From the NCBI GenBank assembly GCA_005787565.1, contig SYAP01000037.1:1-33483 (forward strand): a DNA stretch of 33,483 bases, written 5' to 3'. The DNA is from Verrucomicrobiaceae bacterium (lineage in GTDB: Bacteria; Verrucomicrobiota; Verrucomicrobiia; Verrucomicrobiales; Akkermansiaceae). The position numbers were made by a program, and so were the translations under genes. Positions 28,274 to 33,483 of the stretch are shown here, in pieces. The number at the start of each line of letters is the position of its first letter. Within the stretch, counting starts at the first letter, position 1. Below the pieces are notes generated by a model, which was given only the letters and a program-made list of their open reading frames with translations, was not told where the DNA came from and did not search any database.

Positions 28274-29518
28274 ATGAGCCCGGGAACTTCCCCAATCTCT
28301 TTCCCAGCCAAATCCATCGCCGTCCTTTGTGTCGCGTTGGCCGTGGGGTGGATCATCTATCAGTCGCGGGAAACGCCGGGGTCTGCTGCGAAAACTGAGC
28401 CTCCCCGCACTCCATCACGCGAGCGGCCACGGCTCGATCGACAATCCCTCCCGCCAGACGCACACCGGCAACCGGCCAACCAACTCCGCGCCTGGGCAGC
28501 GGCCATGACCGATCAGGAACTCGCCCAAATGATCAACCGCGTCTGGGCCGATCTGCCACAGGGGGACATCGATCCCGATCCATCGACGAAGACCCTGCTT
28601 TGCGCGCTGTTCCGCGAATGGGGGCGGCGGGATCCGCTGGCGGGGTTTGCTGCATTGAGAAAGTTGAGTGACGAATGGTACAAGAACTCCGAATCCGGGG
28701 TCCAAATCCAGCATGCTCCAGGAATACCATTGCTCTACGCAATCTTGGCCGGCTTCGGCGAGCGCGATCCGGCGGGTGCATGGGAAGAACTCAACACTCA
28801 GAACCTTGCCGTGGATAACGGTTGGATTCTTGGCAATAGTGAAACTCCGGAAATGCACGCGGTCTTGGATTCGATCTTCGCGAAACTGTTAGCCGAATCA
28901 CCCGAGCTGGCCACCGAGTCGGTGGAAAGCGGACACCGCCTTCGCTATGTGGCGATGCGCACCTTGCTGGCAAACATGCAGAATCCCGATCAGCGGCTAG
29001 CGCATTACCGCCGATGGCTGATGGAGGCCAAGGCCGGAGGAAACAACCATGCGTTTTCCCCGGTTTTTGAGCCGCTCATACTGCACTACGCCCTAACAGG
29101 AATTGCCATGCGTGATCCGGAGCAGGCTTGGCACGTGTTGCCCGCGTCCGGCGATCCGCTTATCTTCATTGAGAGCTGGGTCAACCATCAGCCCGAGCAG
29201 GCGATCCAGTTTTTAGAACGAAAACTGATAGAAAACGACCGGACTGATTGGCTGTTTGAGTTTGGGAAAGCGCTCCTCCATACGCACCCGGAGCTGGCGG
29301 TTCAATGTCTCACCATGGCAGGCCCACAGGTTCTGGATCCTTTCGCACCAGCACCCGTATTGACCATGAAAGACCCACAATGGCCGGTGGTGGAGGGGAT
29401 GAAACCCGGCATCCCGATTGAAGAGTTGCAGGAGCGGTGGAGGAAGGCGCTGGATGACCCATCGGTTCCTCCTGCCATTCTCGAAATGTTCCATCCCCTG
29501 CTGGAAACCACGGACTGA
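28274..29518 (+). CDS. Hypothetical protein with N-terminal TM
   Basis: MSPGTSPISFPAKSIAVLCVALAVGWIIYQSR...; long uninterrupted frame. Confidence 0.65.
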   Translation: MSPGTSPISFPAKSIAVLCVALAVGWIIYQSRETPGSAAKTEPPRTPSRERPRLDRQSLPPDAHRQPANQLRAWAAAMTDQELAQMINRVWADLPQGDIDPDPSTKTLLCALFREWGRRDPLAGFAALRKLSDEWYKNSESGVQIQHAPGIPLLYAILAGFGERDPAGAWEELNTQNLAVDNGWILGNSETPEMHAVLDSIFAKLLAESPELATESVESGHRLRYVAMRTLLANMQNPDQRLAHYRRWLMEAKAGGNNHAFSPVFEPLILHYALTGIAMRDPEQAWHVLPASGDPLIFIESWVNHQPEQAIQFLERKLIENDRTDWLFEFGKALLHTHPELAVQCLTMAGPQVLDPFAPAPVLTMKDPQWPVVEGMKPGIPIEELQERWRKALDDPSVPPAILEMFHPLLETTD

Positions 29519-29641
29519 CCGCCGCACACGCTCGGACTTTCGGAGTTGGCAGGCTCGTCGTTTCCGACCCGCGAACTCCAAAATCGTTCGGCCCCGTCGC
29601 CCTCCTTGACTCCACCCCGTCTCTAGCGAACCTAGCGAATC

Positions 29642-29890
29642 ATGATCACCGCCAGCATGCATGAAGCCAAGTCCCGCCTTTCCGAGTTGGTCAAGGCAGT
29701 GGAGGAAACCGGCGAGATCGTCGTGCTGCAGCGCAATGGCAAGCCCGTGGCGGAGATTCGTCCTTACCTTCCTCCCAAAAAGATCCGCCGCGACTTGCGC
29801 CCGGAACCCTCGCTCCGCCCGATTCTCGCCCCTGGCTATGATCCTGCGGAGCCGCTGAGTGACGATGAATGGCCTGAGGATTGCCGATGA
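29642..29890 (+). CDS. Phd/YefM-family antitoxin
   Basis: MITASMHEAKSRLSELVKAVEETGEIVVLQRNGKPVAEIRP; ATGA overlap with next gene. Confidence 0.85.
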   Translation: MITASMHEAKSRLSELVKAVEETGEIVVLQRNGKPVAEIRPYLPPKKIRRDLRPEPSLRPILAPGYDPAEPLSDDEWPEDCR

Positions 29891-30260
29891 AACTGCTGGT
29901 CGATACTTGCGCCCTTCTTGCCCTCGGCACGGGAAACCTGCCGAAGAAGGCTTCCAAATGCCTGTCAACGGCGGATGAAGCAGCGGTTCCCGCCTTGGTG
30001 GCTTGGGAGATCGCCATCAAGGTAAGGACCGGAAAACTGCTGCTGCCAGACGCTCCTCTGCCATGGATCGAATCCCTCTGCAACTTGCTCTCCAGTGGCA
30101 AGGACCCGACACCCGCCTCCTTTGCGCTGCCGCCGACTTGCCGCGGATTCACCGCGATCCTTTTGACCGGGTCCTCATCGCCACCTGCCTCTCGCAGAAC
30201 CTCACCATCCCCACCTCTAACCGGATCATTCCTACCTATCCGGGCGTGAAAGTCATTTGA
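29887..30260 (+). pseudogene. PIN-domain toxin disrupted by a frameshift
   Basis: N-terminus MKLLVDTCALLALGTG...VPALVAWEIAIKVRTGKL in frame of 29887; conserved C-terminus AAADLPRIHRDPFDRVLIATCLSQNLTIPTSNRIIPTYPGVKVI in the frame of ORF 30003-30260. Confidence 0.75.
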
Positions 30261-30315
30261 TGAATCCATTTTCCCGCTCCGGTAATTGATCCCAATTCCA
30301 CCAACCACCATACCA

Positions 30316-31323
30316 GTGACTGCCGCCGCCTACGACCTCGCCGACCGCCTCCATCAACTCGCCCCTTGGCAGTGGATGAACGAAATCACCCTCATCGCCA
30401 TCGAGCATCCGGAATCCGGCCGCCGCGACCACATCTCCATCATGGGCATGATGGGAAACCACCGCTCGCTCGCCCTTTATCTCGGCCCGGTGGGGAGGCA
30501 ACGGTTCAACTTGATCCAAGAGCGGCGCGACCTGCATCAGCAAGACACCGTCGCACTCATTTTGGACACCCCGCAGCTCCAGTGCTCCTTCTCCCCACGC
30601 GGGGACCTCTTCAAATCCGAACTCGCCGCCATCAAACAAGCCGGAAAGAAATACCGTGGCGAAAACTGGCCCTCCTTCCGCAGCTTCCGCCCGGGCTACT
30701 GCCCGATTCCCGCGAATGACGAGGAAACCCGTTGGCTTTGCACAGCCATCGAACAAGCCCTCGAAGTCGCCCCGACCTTGAGTTGGGGCGACGACACCCT
30801 GCGCTACCCGAAAGGCGGCGCCGAAATTCTCACCCGCCGACTCATCAACGGCGAATGGCGCACAGAGTGGACCAAAGACGATGGGTCTCTCCACGAGTTT
30901 CCCCAACCTCCAGCGGATGCCTTGCTGGTGGAAAAAGTCCGCCAGCACCCCAAGTCCATCGCTGTTCAAGCCGCCTTTTTGATGGTTCCCAATCCGATCG
31001 GCAAATCCCGCGAAGTCTCGGTGTTTCCCTATTTCCTGCTGCTTGTGGAGCCGAAAAGCCGCTTCGTCCTCGGTTTCTCACTCCTCTCCGTGGAACATAA
31101 ACCCTACGAAGAACTCATCGCCTCCGTGCCCGACGAGTTCCTCCGCATTTGCGACCAGAATTCCATCCGGCCTGCATCCATCGCCGTAGACTCTCCCGCC
31201 ACTCACGCCCTGCTCTCTTCCACCGCAGCTTCCTTCGGCATCCGCTGCGACCTCAAGCAACACCTCCCGGCTCTGGACGGTGTTTTCGAATCGATGCTTG
31301 GCTTCATGGGTGGTGGTTTTTGA
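30316..31323 (+). CDS. Hypothetical protein, DUF6930/DUF7309-like (tentative)
   Basis: HLISIMG-type region DHISIMGMMGNHRSLALYLG; long frame; GTG start at 30316. Confidence 0.55.
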   Translation: MTAAAYDLADRLHQLAPWQWMNEITLIAIEHPESGRRDHISIMGMMGNHRSLALYLGPVGRQRFNLIQERRDLHQQDTVALILDTPQLQCSFSPRGDLFKSELAAIKQAGKKYRGENWPSFRSFRPGYCPIPANDEETRWLCTAIEQALEVAPTLSWGDDTLRYPKGGAEILTRRLINGEWRTEWTKDDGSLHEFPQPPADALLVEKVRQHPKSIAVQAAFLMVPNPIGKSREVSVFPYFLLLVEPKSRFVLGFSLLSVEHKPYEELIASVPDEFLRICDQNSIRPASIAVDSPATHALLSSTAASFGIRCDLKQHLPALDGVFESMLGFMGGGF

Positions 31324-31434
31324 TGGGCACGATCCTGGATTTATCGGGGCTGTGGGTTGCATGGGGGCGCGGAGTGGATTATTCCCATGGCGCGAGCGGA
31401 CTGCTTTTCCGATTTCACTCCAACTGACCGACCG

Positions 31435-32283
31435 ATGCTTTTTCTCCAACAACTCCGCGGGGAGCTCCGCAAACTCTTCGCCCGGCCGCGGACGTGGATG
31501 GGCTATGGCGCTTTCCTGGTGATGGAGGGGCTGATTCTTTGGGTCTACAAGCTGGAGAGCGGTCAGCGGGTGGTGCGGAAATTGACGGAGCGGAACGGGT
31601 TGGAGTTCGAGACTTACTACAGTTCGCTGTCGATCACGTTCACGATCATGCTGCTGAGCATGTTCATTCTGGGGTCGATCTTTTTCGCGCTGGTGGCCGG
31701 GGATATCGTGGCGAAAGAGAATGAGGATGGAAATCTGCGCCTGGTGTTTTCCCGGCCGATCAGCCGGTTGCGGTTGTTGTTGGTGAAGTACACGGCGATC
31801 TGCCTGTACACGTTCACTTTTGTGTTTTTCGTGGGGATTTCCGGCTACGCGATGGCGGTGGCGGCGGTGGGTTGGGAGGGCGGGCTGCTGGTGATGGAGC
31901 CGAAGATGAAGGTGTTCTCGGTGTTCCCGGGTTGGTCGGAGGGAGCCGGGGCGCTGGCTTTGTCCGCGGTGGGGATCGGCCTGAGCATGATCACGCTGTC
32001 GTCGATCGCGTTCTTTTTCTCGTGTTTCCGGATCAAGCCGGCGGCGGCGACGATCATCACGCTGACGATCCTGTTTGTGGACATGATCCTGCAGAATTTC
32101 CCGTTTTTCCGGCCGTATGAGAGCTGGTTTGTGACGTGGCGGATGAGCGCGTGGGTGTATTTGTGCGAGCAGCCGATCTCGTGGGCGAAGATCGCGGAGT
32201 CTTACGCGCTGTTGGGCGGGTTGAACCTGACGCTTTTCGTGCTTGGCTGGATGGCGTTCCAGACGCGGGATTTCAAAACGTGA
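31435..32283 (+). CDS. ABC-2 type transporter permease
   Basis: ELRKLFARPRTWMGYGAFLVMEG...GSIFFALVAGDIVAKENEDGNLRLVFSRPISRLRLLLVKYTA; several TM segments. Confidence 0.85.
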   Translation: MLFLQQLRGELRKLFARPRTWMGYGAFLVMEGLILWVYKLESGQRVVRKLTERNGLEFETYYSSLSITFTIMLLSMFILGSIFFALVAGDIVAKENEDGNLRLVFSRPISRLRLLLVKYTAICLYTFTFVFFVGISGYAMAVAAVGWEGGLLVMEPKMKVFSVFPGWSEGAGALALSAVGIGLSMITLSSIAFFFSCFRIKPAAATIITLTILFVDMILQNFPFFRPYESWFVTWRMSAWVYLCEQPISWAKIAESYALLGGLNLTLFVLGWMAFQTRDFKT

Positions 32284-32316
32284 AGTGCACGGCGGCCGAC
32301 TGGCGGCGCGGGCCGT

Positions 32317-32955
32317 TTACCAGTTGATGTTCTGGCCGCGGGTGTCGATGTGCGTGAAATTCCAGTAGGAGCCGACGCCGCCTTTGAAGAGGCCACGGTC
32401 GCGAAGGTTGCGGGTGGTGGCGGTAACGACGGAGGCGCGGATCGGAAATTTCACGTCGACGGCGACGTTTGCCTGGTGCCATGAGCCGGTGCGGGCTCCT
32501 GCGCAGCGTGCGTTGTAGGCGGGGCTGCGGTAGGCGGACAAAATTTCGGCAACCGGGGAATTCAACTCCAGCGCGATGCGATCGACGACGCGGAGGGTGT
32601 ACCCCATGCGGTTCCACCACTGTTTCGGCGGGAGGTTGTTCCAAACGCCACTGCGTTCCTTGGCGTGGGCGTCGAGGACCTGCTGGGAGGTGATTTTCTT
32701 GAGCTTGAGAGCGGCGAGGTAGCGGCTGTAGTCGGGAAGCAGGGCACCTTGGAGTTGGCGCCACTCGGCAGGGAAGCTGTTGAGATCGACTCCTGCGGGA
32801 GCTTCGGCGGATTTTTTCCGGGTGAGAATGAAGGCCGAGGCAGGGCTGGTCGAAACAGCGAGCGCGGCGGTGGCGAGGCCAAGGGTTCCGAGAACGCCGC
32901 GGCGGCTTGTCGGTTGAAGAAGGGTGGCGGATTCGCGGGTCGGAAGGTCAGACAT
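32317..32955 (-). CDS. Tat/Sec-exported DUF882/M15-like peptidase
   Basis: TSRRGVLGTLGLATAALAVS signal; LNSPVAEILSAYRSPAYNARCAGARTGSWHQANVAVDVKF. Confidence 0.75.
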   Translation of the reverse strand: MSDLPTRESATLLQPTSRRGVLGTLGLATAALAVSTSPASAFILTRKKSAEAPAGVDLNSFPAEWRQLQGALLPDYSRYLAALKLKKITSQQVLDAHAKERSGVWNNLPPKQWWNRMGYTLRVVDRIALELNSPVAEILSAYRSPAYNARCAGARTGSWHQANVAVDVKFPIRASVVTATTRNLRDRGLFKGGVGSYWNFTHIDTRGQNINW

Positions 32956-33142
32956 GGCAAAGGGAGAGGGAAAGGGCTGGAGGCGGGAATAGCGGTTCAT
33001 GTGCCAAACGGAGGTTCAAGAACCCCTCTGGCCGGGGAAATTCCCGGCTAACCAAGCAGCTCAGATCGATCCGGCAAGGAAAAACGACTCTCCAGCGCTG
33101 CCAATCTCCTCCAGCCCCCGGAGCTTCTTGGATTTTCGGGGC

Positions 33143-33179
33143 AAAAAAAGACCGGCACCCCATGGTCGCGGGATGCCGG
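33143..33179 (-). terminator. Rho-independent terminator of the minus-strand P-II gene
   Basis: CCGGCATCCCGCGACCATGGGGTGCCGG hairpin followed (minus strand) by a T-run. Confidence 0.7.
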
Positions 33180-33209
33180 AGGATGAATGAAAACGGGTGG
33201 AGCCGCGCG

Positions 33210-33483
<274 letters not shown>

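Overview
A 33.5 kb GC-rich bacterial chromosomal segment. Gene content and style (MurC-MurB fusion, FG-GAP and large secreted proteins, ECF sigma operon, GH29, prepilin-like proteins) suggest Verrucomicrobiota; that assignment is inference. Backbone genes: rsuA/rluB-family 3' end, NlpC/P60 hydrolase, murG, murC-murB fusion, ddl, a secreted beta-propeller protein, an FG-GAP protein plus a 1396-aa secreted protein, an ECF sigma operon, GH29, rplU-rpmA, murJ, ThuA-like, prepilin-like, ABC ATPase and permease, M15/DUF882 peptidase, and P-II. Accessory segments with PIN toxin-antitoxin modules, GNAT and AbiEii-like remnants interrupt these operons. Main unexpected observations: (1) the 3' end of ddl occurs three times (native, ~6131-6243, ~7729-7833), and the copies bracket accessory cassettes like stacked insertions. 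(2) The murG 3' end is duplicated immediately upstream of murC, in the same frame, and the downstream copy keeps an ATGA overlap with murC, so it looks like the displaced ancestral end. Together these suggest insertion at gene 3' ends that leaves a new 3' end behind. (3) The hexamer TGTTAG/CTAACA appears strongly over-represented across the GC-rich backbone, in several reading frames and at stop codons. (4) A promoter-like sequence plus a 13-bp stem with a T-tract between rpmA and murJ marks a candidate small RNA. All counts and alignments were made by eye.
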